A stretch of DNA of 23,481 bases from Methanobacterium sp. PtaB.Bin024 (GTDB lineage Archaea; Methanobacteriota; Methanobacteria; Methanobacteriales; Methanobacteriaceae), in NCBI GenBank assembly GCA_002067065.1, contig MVPY01000100.1, positions 1-23,481 on the forward strand, given 5' to 3'. Of this stretch, positions 7,838 through 17,473 are shown piece by piece; the first letter of the stretch is position 1, and every line of letters begins with the position of its first letter. Made by a program: the position numbers and the translations under genes. Below the pieces are notes generated by a model, which had not been told where the DNA came from, made no database searches, and saw nothing but the letters and a program-made list of their open reading frames with translations.

Positions 7838-8200
7838 ATGATAATCGACACACAACTCGCATCATTATTCACAGCAGTAGCACTGATCATCATCGGGATT
7901 TTTGCCGCAGCATTCCTGGATAATCTAATTAAAAAAGTCATAGGATTGGCCTTCATCGGAGATGGAGTTAACCTGTTTATAGTCTCCATGGGTTATAAGG
8001 CAGGAGGAATCGTCTACATCTATCTGCCAGGGATGGCAGCAGACTGGTTCTCACAAAACGCATCATACCCACTCCCTTTTGCAATGGTCTTAACCAGCAT
8101 TGTAATCGGTGCCAGTACCATGGCAGTGATGCTAGGAATAATAATAGTCCTATACAAAAAACACGGATCCCTAAAGGCATCCGAGATTCTGGGGGACTAA
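7838..8200 (+). CDS. ehbE: Energy-converting hydrogenase B subunit E (NuoK/MrpC-like)
   Basis: The 120-residue protein has three helices and the NuoK/MrpC layout. FLDNLIKKVIGLAFIGDGVNLFIVSMGY matches the first two conserved helices, and FAMVLTSIVIGASTMAVMLGIIIVL matches the third. The ATG at 7838 is chosen because GGAGG lies about 7 nt upstream and the stop of ehbD is at 7836; an upstream in-frame ATG at 7712 would lie deep inside ehbD and add non-conserved sequence. In complex-I-like enzymes this subunit sits between the antiporter-like subunit and the NuoH-like anchor. Confidence 0.92.
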   Translation: MIIDTQLASLFTAVALIIIGIFAAAFLDNLIKKVIGLAFIGDGVNLFIVSMGYKAGGIVYIYLPGMAADWFSQNASYPLPFAMVLTSIVIGASTMAVMLGIIIVLYKKHGSLKASEILGD

Positions 8201-8266
8201 TCAAATGTCACTTCACAATTTTAACCAAATCGATGATGTAGATTACCAGAGTAATGGGGGCAAGTT

Positions 8267-9769
8267 ATGAACTCACTGATACCATTGATGGTTATTGTCC
8301 CAATACTATGTGCTCTGTTTTTAAACCTGCTACATAAAAAGGACAGAACAATTAAGATCATAGCCATTATCCTAGCTCTGATACTACCGGCATTACCTAT
8401 TCTGGCCAATTATGGATTACATTACTTTGGTGGTTATGTTCCCCTTATTGAGAATCCAACTTTGGGCACAGATCTCCCATCACTCATCACTGGAACGGCC
8501 TTAAACACCTTCCACCCTGCAATAACCTATTCCTTCCAGAGTGCACAGAAAATATTCGTGTTCATCCTGGGTCTGGTGGGGCTACTGGCAGTATTCACCT
8601 CACTATTTGAAACCCGCCGACCATCAGGAGTCTACGGATATATGATGTTCATGGGAATAGCCGCAATAACCGCTGTACTATTAACAGATGACATATTCAA
8701 CTTATATGTCTTCTTTGAAATAGCAGCCCTAGCAACAGTAGGCATAGTCCTGGTATCCAACATCAAGGGCAACTATGAAACTGCCCTGAAATACATGATA
8801 CTGGGAGGCATAGCAGCACCAATGCTCCTGTTAGGTGTTGCACTCTTACTGGGAGTCACAGGTAACGTGAACATTACTGACATCATTTATTCACTGAAAA
8901 ACGGCTTGGTAAACCCACAAAGTCCAGTGCTCTTAATGGCATGTGGATTAATAGTGTTCGGATGGTTATATGGTTCAGGACTTCCACCATTCCACACCAT
9001 CAAATCAGCGGTTTACAGCAAAGCTCTGCCCAGTGGGGCAGCATTAGTACAGGCCTTTTCAGTCTTCACCTTCATAGCCCTGGGAGTTATTATCCTCAGA
9101 ATATTCTCCTACCTGCCCTTCTCCCAATGGGTGATACTGGGAGTATCACTCTTGGCCATGATACTGGGCATCACTATGGCCATTCTCCAGACAGACCTTA
9201 GAAGGATGATAGGCTTCTTGGCTGTAGGAGAACTGGGATATATAGGCATAGGTCTTGGGCTGGGTACTGTATCTGGAATAACTGCAGGACTCTTCCAGGC
9301 AGTTAACGAAGCAGTAATCACTGCATTCTTATTCATAGGATTCGGCACAGTACTCTACCAGACTGGAATCAGCGACACCCGAAAACTGGGAGGTATGATG
9401 GTCAGAAACCCTAAGGTAGCCCTACTGGTCTTACTGGCAGGATTCGCCATGGCTGGTGTTCCACCACTCAACGCATTCCAGAGCAAACTCATGCTCATCC
9501 AAGCATCCATCAATGCCGGCCTTCCAGAGTTAGGGGTGATAATGATACTCCTGAGTATCGTGACCTTCATGACCTTCATGAAAGCATTCCACGCAGTTTT
9601 CTTACGCCCAAAACCTGCTGATCTAGAGATAAAGAATGAGAACATACCAAAAGCCACTATAATTGCTATGCTAGTTTTCCTGGTAGTGTGTATTGTCTTC
9701 GGACTCTTCCCACAAGTGGTGACCAGCTACCTGCAACCACTGGCAACTAGCCTAGGAGGTGTAGTATGA
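8267..9769 (+). CDS. ehbF: Energy-converting hydrogenase B subunit F (NuoN/MrpD-like ion-translocating subunit)
   Basis: This 500-residue polytopic protein (about 14 helices) belongs to the antiporter-like family of NuoL/M/N and MrpA/D. Expected charged residues are visible: Glu151 in FNLYVFFEIAALATVGIVL (helix 5), Lys175 in ETALKYMILGG, and Lys246 and Lys252 in GLPPFHTIKSAVYSKALPSG (helix 7), which in relatives form the ion path. It is the major ion-pumping subunit of Ehb. A 66-bp spacer follows ehbE, with GGGGG before the ATG at 8267. The last 4 bp overlap ehbG. Confidence 0.96.
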   Translation: MNSLIPLMVIVPILCALFLNLLHKKDRTIKIIAIILALILPALPILANYGLHYFGGYVPLIENPTLGTDLPSLITGTALNTFHPAITYSFQSAQKIFVFILGLVGLLAVFTSLFETRRPSGVYGYMMFMGIAAITAVLLTDDIFNLYVFFEIAALATVGIVLVSNIKGNYETALKYMILGGIAAPMLLLGVALLLGVTGNVNITDIIYSLKNGLVNPQSPVLLMACGLIVFGWLYGSGLPPFHTIKSAVYSKALPSGAALVQAFSVFTFIALGVIILRIFSYLPFSQWVILGVSLLAMILGITMAILQTDLRRMIGFLAVGELGYIGIGLGLGTVSGITAGLFQAVNEAVITAFLFIGFGTVLYQTGISDTRKLGGMMVRNPKVALLVLLAGFAMAGVPPLNAFQSKLMLIQASINAGLPELGVIMILLSIVTFMTFMKAFHAVFLRPKPADLEIKNENIPKATIIAMLVFLVVCIVFGLFPQVVTSYLQPLATSLGGVV

Positions 9770-10101
9770 ACCTCTACGACCTGATAGTGAAAAAAATAAA
9801 AGATATCCAGGGAACAGATGACGAATCACCGATAACCAACATATCCACTTCCTCCATGCTCACCGCAGAGATAACACTCATCTCATCCATCCTGGTGGCA
9901 CTGATCATGCTCAGATTGGTGAGCAAGATACTGATGATCGTGGCAGTTCTGGTGGTTTTATTTGCGTTCCTGGTGGCTATGCCCCTCATGCCACGCTTCA
10001 AGAAAGAACAAAACGATTCACTGGCAGCTATGATGTTCTATGTCATACTTGCCCTGGCAATAGTAATCGCCCTATTCTACTGGGGGAATTTAAATGTCTG
10101 A
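9766..10101 (+). CDS. ehbG: Energy-converting hydrogenase B subunit G
   Basis: The 111-residue protein has a hydrophilic N-terminal section (about 30 residues) and then three predicted helices, one of them VSKILMIVAVLVVLFAFLVA. I see no named motif; identity is from position between ehbF and ehbH and from size. The ATG overlaps the ehbF stop, and GGAGGT is just upstream inside ehbF. The end overlaps ehbH by 8 bp. It is a membrane subunit of unknown individual role. Confidence 0.85.
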   Translation: MNLYDLIVKKIKDIQGTDDESPITNISTSSMLTAEITLISSILVALIMLRLVSKILMIVAVLVVLFAFLVAMPLMPRFKKEQNDSLAAMMFYVILALAIVIALFYWGNLNV

Positions 10102-10372
10102 AGGAATAAAAAAGATTATAATGGGATTTTCCCTGCTTACATTCGCAGTTGCAATATTCCAATCCACATACCAATTTAAACAACTCATATATCCTGGTAT
10201 AAGTTACCTGTACAACTATGTAGGTCCCAACATAGCCCCTAACATGGTAACAGTTGTCGTGTTTGACTGGAGAGGTTACGACACATTAGGCGAAGCCCTT
10301 ATACTGGTAACGGCTGTTATAACTGTTTTACTGGTCTTTGGACGAGGTAAAGTCCAGCTGGGAGGTAAATAA
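10094..10372 (+). CDS. ehbH: Energy-converting hydrogenase B subunit H (MbhE/MrpB N-terminal-like)
   Basis: This 92-residue protein has two membrane helices separated by an external loop. VVFDWRGYDTLGEALILVTAVI (about residues 54-75) is the signature of MbhE-type subunits and the N-terminal domain of MrpB-type proteins. GGGGG upstream within ehbG supports the ATG at 10094. The next gene starts one base after the stop. Confidence 0.9.
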   Translation: MSEGIKKIIMGFSLLTFAVAIFQSTYQFKQLIYPGISYLYNYVGPNIAPNMVTVVVFDWRGYDTLGEALILVTAVITVLLVFGRGKVQLGGK

Positions 10373-10373
10373 C

Positions 10374-10901
10374 ATGAGCACCATACTTAAGATATTCGTA
10401 TTCCCTGCAGCCATGGTAATCATATGTCTGGGAGTGCTCACCATTCTAGGAGGGCACATCACCCCTGGAGGAGGATTCCAGGGAGGAGCCATGATAGCCG
10501 CAGCATTAATATTCTGCTTAATCATATACGGACTTAAAGACAGCCCATTCCACCTTTCACATGATTTTCTCGCAGCTGTAGAAAGCGTGGGTGCTTTAAT
10601 CTTTGTGTTACTTGGAATTGCAGGGCTAGCATTCTCAGGATTTTACCTCTACAACCTGGGAGTGGACATTTACCACATCATCCCAGCAACCATACAGAAC
10701 CTATTCGACTACCCAGACCCCACACACGCAGGAATAATACCTTACCTCAACTTTGCAGTGGGACTGAAAGTTATGGTGGGTTTAACAGCAGTAGTAATAG
10801 CATTCATGGGATTCAAAGAATATGAAGAAGAATCAGAAAAATCAAAAGATTTCGAAGAATCAGGAGAATCTGAAGAACTGGATGAAGGGGAGGTTGAATA
10901 A
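10374..10901 (+). CDS. ehbI: Energy-converting hydrogenase B subunit I (MrpB/MnhB-like)
   Basis: The 175-residue protein has about four helices and the MrpB/MnhB signature GGHITPGGGFQGGAMIAAA (about residues 23-41). It ends with LNFAVGLKVMVGLTAVVIAF and then an unusually acidic tail of about 30 residues rich in Glu and Asp. The start is ATG at 10374, two bases after ehbH, with GGGAGGT at the right distance; an in-frame ATG at 10338 would lie within ehbH. The stop is directly followed by the ehbJ ATG. The acidic tail may contact the hydrophilic subunits; that is a guess. Confidence 0.92.
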   Translation: MSTILKIFVFPAAMVIICLGVLTILGGHITPGGGFQGGAMIAAALIFCLIIYGLKDSPFHLSHDFLAAVESVGALIFVLLGIAGLAFSGFYLYNLGVDIYHIIPATIQNLFDYPDPTHAGIIPYLNFAVGLKVMVGLTAVVIAFMGFKEYEEESEKSKDFEESGESEELDEGEVE

Positions 10902-11177
10902 ATGATAATCTATATTGGCCCCCTTGTCCTGGGATTGATACTGGGATTCATCCTGGGAACCCGTATAAGAGATGTTCCCGAGAGTGGACTGAAATTCGAT
11001 GCTTCAGTTTACATATTATTCATCATTGTTGCCTTTATTGTGGCCTATGCACTGGGTCCATTCCCCTATTATAAGGACACTCCCTTCGCCAGTGGTTTTG
11101 TAGCTGCTGCAGTGGGAGTCATACTAGGTAAATTAATATTCGGAAGGAGTAGCACCCCTCAAAAGATGGAGGATTAA
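10902..11177 (+). CDS. ehbJ: Energy-converting hydrogenase B subunit J
   Basis: The 91-residue protein has three helices: GPLVLGLILGFILGTRI, YILFIIVAFIVAYALG, and a third with FVAAAVGVILGKLIFG. No catalytic motif is present; the call comes from position and size. It abuts ehbI with no intervening base, and GGGGAGG upstream supports the start. It is the last of the unbroken run of membrane subunits, and a 131-bp spacer separates it from the polyferredoxin gene. Confidence 0.85.
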   Translation: MIIYIGPLVLGLILGFILGTRIRDVPESGLKFDASVYILFIIVAFIVAYALGPFPYYKDTPFASGFVAAAVGVILGKLIFGRSSTPQKMED

Positions 11178-11225
11178 AAAAAGGTACAATTGATTCAAAT
11201 TTATTAATTCACTTTAATAATTAAA

Positions 11226-11252
11226 CCAATTTAATAATCAAAAAAAAATTGG
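11226..11252. repeat. Inverted repeat in the ehbJ-ehbK spacer
   Basis: CCAATTT (11226-11232) and AAATTGG (11246-11252) are matching arms around a 13-nt A-rich loop. The surrounding 131 bp are very AT-rich. It could be a weak hairpin that modulates read-through between the membrane and hydrophilic blocks. Confidence 0.4.
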
Positions 11253-11308
11253 AAAAATGTCTAAATAACAACCAATAACTCAACAATCAGCTTGGAAGGT
11301 AAAAATTT

Positions 11309-12666
<1,358 letters not shown>

Positions 12667-12670
<4 letters not shown>

Positions 12671-13152
12671 CAAATTTACTCCTGATATTCCTGGAAGGGG
12701 CTTACACCAATCTAAAAAGAATCTTATTCGCTAGTGACAGGGTAACTGACATGGAAGTCAGGAACATGATCCTGGAAGGCCGTGTAAAACCCACAGAAAA
12801 AGTAGCCGAGGTGTCCTGTATTGGATGTGGAGGTTGCAGCAATGTTTGTCCCACCGGAGCAATAGAAATGGTGGACCTGGATGAACCAGTGGAACTCATG
12901 GAAGGTCTGGTTAAAACCCAGTTACCAGTTCTTAACAGTGAAAAATGTGTTGTCTGTTATTATTGTCATGATTTCTGCCCATTATACGCTCTTTTCGGAG
13001 AAGCAGGAACCATACATCCCAATGATGTTGGTGAAGTAGAATCAGACATATCCCAATTACTGGAAAAGCCAGTGAAGATATCTGAGGATAAAATAGCATT
13101 CATATCCCAGTATCTGGCTGATAACACCATTATAAGAAAGCGAAAAGAATAG
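12667..13152 (+). CDS. ehbL: Energy-converting hydrogenase B subunit L, 2[4Fe-4S] ferredoxin-like
   Basis: The 161-residue protein carries two [4Fe-4S] motifs, CIGCGGCSNVCP (Cys51, 54, 57, 61) and CVVCYYCHDFCP (Cys94, 97, 100, 104), spaced as in NuoI/EchF-type subunits. It should pass electrons between the proximal cluster of the small subunit and the polyferredoxin. It is translationally coupled to ehbK. A 100-bp AT-rich spacer follows. Confidence 0.93.
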
Positions 13153-13205
13153 AAAAGAATTGGAAAAACTCAGAAACTTAACCTATTCAATTGTAAAACA
13201 TATTC

Positions 13206-13214
13206 AATTATAAT
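13206..13214 (+). promoter_or_regulatory. Possible internal promoter before ehbM
   Basis: ATTATAATAAT-type sequence in the 100-bp spacer between ehbL and ehbM resembles a TATA box and would start a transcript near 13238 with a very short leader. TATTCAATT occurs twice nearby (13184-13192, 13201-13209). This is consensus matching in AT-rich DNA only. Confidence 0.25.
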
Positions 13215-13252
13215 AATACAAAAACAATACAAAAATCTTTAAGAGGAATCAT

Positions 13253-13699
13253 ATGAGCCTAAAATCATATTCACGGGGTCGAGCTGTACATGTAATGTTA
13301 GTGTACACAGGAGGATGCAACGGCTGTGATATAGAGATAGTTAACTGTATACTCTCCCCAAAATTTGATGCAGAACAATACAAAGTCTTTCTAACATGGA
13401 ACCCCAGGGAAGCAGATGTGCTGGTGGTTACAGGACCCGTTACCAAACACAATGAACAACCACTACGTGAAATATACAAAGCCATACCCGAACCAAAAGC
13501 AGTGGTTGCTGCAGGAGCCTGTGCCCTGATGGGAGGAGTTTACAAGAACTGTTATGGAGATATACCATCTGAAGAAATCGCAGGACCCGTTGACAAGATC
13601 ATACCAGTGGATGCCAAGGTTCCTGGATGCGCAGTTCGTCCACAGGATATAGTGGCCGGGCTGGTGTCGGCTTTACCACTGTTATTGAATGCTGACTGA
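13253..13699 (+). CDS. ehbM: Energy-converting hydrogenase B small subunit M (NuoB-like)
   Basis: The 148-residue protein is the small subunit of a group 4 [NiFe]-hydrogenase. Four cysteines ligate the proximal [4Fe-4S] cluster: Cys22 and Cys25 in GGCNGCDIE, Cys90 in AAGACALMGGVY, and Cys126 in KVPGCAVRP. VVTGPVTKHNEQPL is the conserved NuoB-type segment between them. Length is short, as for Ech/complex I relatives without a second cluster domain. GAGG precedes the ATG at 13253. It sits between spacers of 100 and 88 bp. Confidence 0.97.
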   Translation: MSLKSYSRGRAVHVMLVYTGGCNGCDIEIVNCILSPKFDAEQYKVFLTWNPREADVLVVTGPVTKHNEQPLREIYKAIPEPKAVVAAGACALMGGVYKNCYGDIPSEEIAGPVDKIIPVDAKVPGCAVRPQDIVAGLVSALPLLLNAD

Positions 13700-13705
13700 A
13701 ATGAC

Positions 13706-13719
13706 ATGATATAAATCAT
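13706..13719 (+). promoter_or_regulatory. Possible internal promoter with dyad before ehbN
   Basis: ATGAT-ATAA-ATCAT is a perfect 5-bp dyad with a TATA-like core (GATATAAAT). It lies 68 bp before the ehbN ATG and would give a transcript starting near 13740. It could act as a promoter, a regulator site, or both. Evidence is consensus only. Confidence 0.25.
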
Positions 13720-13787
13720 AATTTAATAAAATTAATAGAAATTATCAAAAAAGTAGAACAATTCATAAAACTTATGAAGGTGTAATA

Positions 13788-14915
<1,128 letters not shown>

Positions 14916-14928
14916 GGAGAAATAAACC

Positions 14929-15918
14929 ATGGACCTTATATATTCACTAATAGCAGTAATAGGCACCCTGGTAGTGTCTTTCATAGTAAGCCTCTTCTTA
15001 CCTGGTATTGAAAGGAAGTTCATACATGCCAGGATCCAGCAGAGAGTAGGCCCACCCATCACCAGTCCAGGGATAATGGCTCCTATCAAATTTTTCTTTA
15101 AACAGACCATCACACCTGAATCTCCCATGCCCAGATTGTACAATGCTCTTCCATTAATAAGCCTGATAATAATCGTTATCCTGTTGTTATTCCTCATTCC
15201 TGAGATGTACTTTTTAGGAGCACTGGCCAGTATTATAGCCATTGTAGGATTACTGAAAGTTGAGGAAATAATGTACATGTTCATGGGTAGTCTTTCTAAA
15301 TCAGTACTTTCAGTGCGTATGCCCTTCCCGGACCTGGCTAAAGGTGCTGCACATCCTGAAACGCCCAGATCATTTTTTGAAGAGTTGAGCAGTCTCCGAG
15401 CTTTCAGACTCATAGCCTTCGGATCATTCCCACTCTACATTGCACTGTTTGTGTCAGTGGCCATGGCAGGAAGTATCTACCTTTCAGATATCATTGCCTA
15501 CCAGCAGACCCACGGACCTATACTCTTCACAGTGGCCGGAGCAATGGGAGCAATTGTATTCTTCATAGGATACATGATCCTCCTCAATGAGTATCCATTC
15601 TCCATCCTAAAAGGAAAACCCGATGTTGTGGAAGGACCATACCTAGAATACGCAGCAAAATACCGGGCCTATGTTTATATGACCAGAGGATTTCTCATGT
15701 TCACACTGGCCACCCTATTTGCCACTCTATTTTTGGGAATAGCACCCAACATCTTGAACCCCAGTTTCATCATCACCCTGATAGTAGCTCTTATCTTCCC
15801 AATGTTAATGGCGGTGATGAGTGCATTCTCCCCAATATTCACCTACAAACAGTTCTACCCAACTGTAGCTGGTGTTTCCATAATAGGGGTGCTGGCCATA
15901 GTTGCTGCCTTCCTTTAA
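14929..15918 (+). CDS. ehbO: Energy-converting hydrogenase B subunit O (NuoH-like membrane anchor)
   Basis: The 329-residue protein has about eight helices and is the NuoH/EchB-type subunit that holds the hydrogenase core on the membrane and links it to the ion pump. GIERKFIHARIQQRVGPP (residues 26-43) is the NuoH family signature, and acidic/basic loop residues such as ITPESPMPRLY follow. It starts 13 bp after ehbN with GAGGAGA upstream of the ATG. Confidence 0.96.
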   Translation: MDLIYSLIAVIGTLVVSFIVSLFLPGIERKFIHARIQQRVGPPITSPGIMAPIKFFFKQTITPESPMPRLYNALPLISLIIIVILLLFLIPEMYFLGALASIIAIVGLLKVEEIMYMFMGSLSKSVLSVRMPFPDLAKGAAHPETPRSFFEELSSLRAFRLIAFGSFPLYIALFVSVAMAGSIYLSDIIAYQQTHGPILFTVAGAMGAIVFFIGYMILLNEYPFSILKGKPDVVEGPYLEYAAKYRAYVYMTRGFLMFTLATLFATLFLGIAPNILNPSFIITLIVALIFPMLMAVMSAFSPIFTYKQFYPTVAGVSIIGVLAIVAAFL

Positions 15919-16034
15919 ATCGTGAAATCTCGTAATTGTGACCTAATCATTGTAAATACATTATATGGCACTGAAAAATGAAATTAAAAGGAAATATAAT
16001 GAAATTATAATACCGACCGAGTCATGGTGATCAA

Positions 16035-16310
16035 ATGAAAATTGTAATCAGACCCCTGCACATAATGAGTCTGGGGGGTTATATCGTGGAAACAGATTTC
16101 CCTTACCGGAACGTAATAGTGGTAAACCCCACAGAAGAACCCATAAAGTTAGAGGTACCTGTATTCAGCGAAGAATGGATTGAAGAACAAAGCCACTTAG
16201 GATTAGAACTTATCCCACTCACTTATGAAGATAACTACCTGAGCAATTTCCGCAAAGCAAAGGCCAAACTGGATAAATTGAAGGCAGAAAAAGGGATCAA
16301 TGTGGAATAA
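16035..16310 (+). CDS. ehbP: Energy-converting hydrogenase B subunit P
   Basis: This 91-residue soluble protein has no membrane segment and no cysteines. The N-terminal half is beta-rich (IVIRPLHIMSLGGYIVETDF) and the C-terminal quarter is a charged helix (SNFRKAKAKLDKLKAEKG). Its assignment as EhbP rests on size and its place after ehbO. GGTGAT precedes the ATG at 16035. The 116-bp spacer before it is wider than elsewhere. It is the last recognisable gene of the cluster; I see no candidate for the ehbQ gene of Methanothermobacter. Its molecular role is unknown. Confidence 0.8.
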   Translation: MKIVIRPLHIMSLGGYIVETDFPYRNVIVVNPTEEPIKLEVPVFSEEWIEEQSHLGLELIPLTYEDNYLSNFRKAKAKLDKLKAEKGINVE

Positions 16311-16351
16311 AATCTGAAATTTTTATATTAGATTTTAATTTATTCTTTTTT
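16309..16351 (+). terminator. Hairpin and oligo-T terminator of the ehb operon
   Basis: AAAATCT (16309-16315, overlapping the ehbP stop) pairs with AGATTTT (16330-16336) around a 14-nt loop. The stem is followed by AATTTATTC and a run of six T at 16346-16351. Position immediately after the last gene supports a terminator. Confidence 0.6.
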
Positions 16352-16654
16352 CTATTCGTAAGTGGGGCAAAAATCAACTTTCTTAGGATAATAATCAACT
16401 TTCTTATAATCAATTTTAATAAAGAAAATTATTTTTAATAAAGAAATTGGTGTTTATTTTTTTTATTACCTTCCTTTAGAAAATAATCCAAAGATATAAT
16501 GGGGCAATTATTAACAATATCACCCTATAACTGTCCATAATATTTCTTTTTTAGGTAAATGAGCTTTTCATTAGAGTATTAGATTATACTACCCTAACAT
16601 GTAATGATTTAAAGAGGAGTAAACCTTCTTCAATCATTCAGAAAGGCTATATTT

Positions 16655-16704
16655 TTTATAAATACTTCATAATATGGGTGGATTGGTTTTAAAAAGAAAC
16701 CAAT
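16655..16704 (+). ncRNA. Candidate small RNA start: TATA box followed by a hairpin
   Basis: TTTATAAATA at 16655-16664 is close to the archaeal TATA consensus and predicts a start at about 16685. That is where a perfect 8-bp stem lies: ATTGGTTT (16682-16689) and AAACCAAT (16697-16704) around a 7-nt loop. No open reading frame with a ribosome site follows. The 3' end is unclear, so only the 5' part is listed. Confidence 0.25.
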
Positions 16705-16804
16705 ACTGTTCATTCAAAATCGACTTTCTAAAACATTTAATGATTCCTTTAAATTGGAAAAAAAGATTTATAAACGATTTTTTTGGGATAATAACATCAA
16801 AATA

Positions 16805-16928
16805 TTTATATAGTATAATAGCTGATCAAATTAGTTGTCTCTTAACATTTGATGATCCCAAAATAAGATGTTAGGGGACGCGGAGGCGGCACAAATTAAT
16901 CGAAACTTCAGATTTTTTCGTGTTAATT
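16805..16928 (+). promoter_or_regulatory. Promoter and structured 5' leader of the PepSY gene
   Basis: TTTATATA (16805-16812) predicts a start near 16836, leaving a leader of about 185 nt before the ATG. Within it lie a block that is strikingly GC-rich for this spacer, GGGGACGCGGAGGCGGCAC (about 16874-16892), and a stem of 13 pairs with one bulge. The stem arms are AATTAAT-CGAAA (16894-16905) and TTTCG-T-GTTAATT (16916-16928). Such a leader could be a cis-regulatory RNA or an independent small RNA; I recognise no known riboswitch. Confidence 0.35.
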
Positions 16929-17021
16929 CTATTTGCCTAGGACATGCTATATCACCATAATGGTTCAGAATCTTAGCTTAAATGCTGTTTATAAGCCTCA
17001 GAATCAAATAATAGGGGGAAA

Positions 17022-17420
17022 ATGATGATTAAAAAATCAACAAGGATACTGGCGTTAGTGGGAATGATGTTAACAGTATTAGCTGTGGTAGCACTAGCAC
17101 TAGTTGTTTTCGGAAGCTCGGAAAACAATCCACCAGAAGAAATCATATCCACAGAAAATACTAACAATACAACCACTACTAACAGTACTGATAATGTTAA
17201 TGATGATAATGTTAAAATAACTCCAGCAGAAGCCCAGCAAATAGCTGAAAAATACATAAAAGAAGTGGGGGCAACAGCAGGAACACCAAAACTGGACGAA
17301 ATTGATGGTGAAATGGTTTATATAGTCCCTGTGGTTATAAACGGAACCACAGTAGGAGAAATAGATATAAACGCCATGACTGGGGAAAATATGGGAGGTG
17401 CTGGAGGGGTGTCTGTATAG
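17022..17420 (+). CDS. Membrane-anchored or secreted PepSY-domain protein
   Basis: This 132-residue protein has an N-terminal hydrophobic segment (about residues 9-32), an Asn/Thr-rich linker (about 38-63) and a C-terminal PepSY-like domain beginning ITPAEAQQIAEKYIKE and ending GEIDINAMTGENMGGAGG. PepSY domains are often extracytoplasmic and may inhibit proteases or bind cell-wall material. GGGGG lies 3 nt before the first ATG and 6 nt before the second (17025); the second may be the true start. The gene is convergent with the GMC oxidoreductase gene, 50 bp apart, and has a long structured leader. Confidence 0.8.
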   Translation: MMIKKSTRILALVGMMLTVLAVVALALVVFGSSENNPPEEIISTENTNNTTTTNSTDNVNDDNVKITPAEAQQIAEKYIKEVGATAGTPKLDEIDGEMVYIVPVVINGTTVGEIDINAMTGENMGGAGGVSV

Positions 17421-17430
17421 ACTTCATATT

Positions 17431-17473
17431 TACATCCAACCATCTCTAAAATCAATTACATCCAATATCTCTA
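17431..17473. repeat. Direct repeat in the convergent spacer
   Basis: TACATCCAACCATCTCTA (17431-17448) is repeated almost exactly as TACATCCAATATCTCTA (17457-17473). The second copy includes the stop codon of the GMC gene. A run of six T (17476-17481) follows on the plus strand and could end the PepSY transcript. The repeat looks like a small local duplication. Confidence 0.65.

Larger units (their letters stand above)
16352..17021 (+). other. Long gene-free spacer with repeats, TATA boxes, hairpins and a GC-rich block
   Basis: I find no credible protein gene in the 711-bp gap (16311-17021). A 66-codon frame at 16674-16874 has no ribosome site and unremarkable composition. The 5' part holds short direct repeats: AATCAACTTTCTTA at 16372 and 16393, and TTTTAATAAAGAAA at 16414 and 16433. 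The middle has a strong TATA box, TTTATAAATA (16655-16664), with a hairpin 18 bp later. The 3' part has a second TATA box, TTTATATA (16805-16812), a GC-rich block (about 16873-16892) and another hairpin before the PepSY gene. The layout suits a small RNA gene or a structured leader; that remains unproven. Confidence 0.45.

Noticed and set aside
16674..16874. 66-codon reading frame in the spacer after ehbP
   Set aside because: No ribosome site, no recognisable motif, and it runs through AT-rich sequence containing a hairpin and a promoter; a chance frame is more likely.
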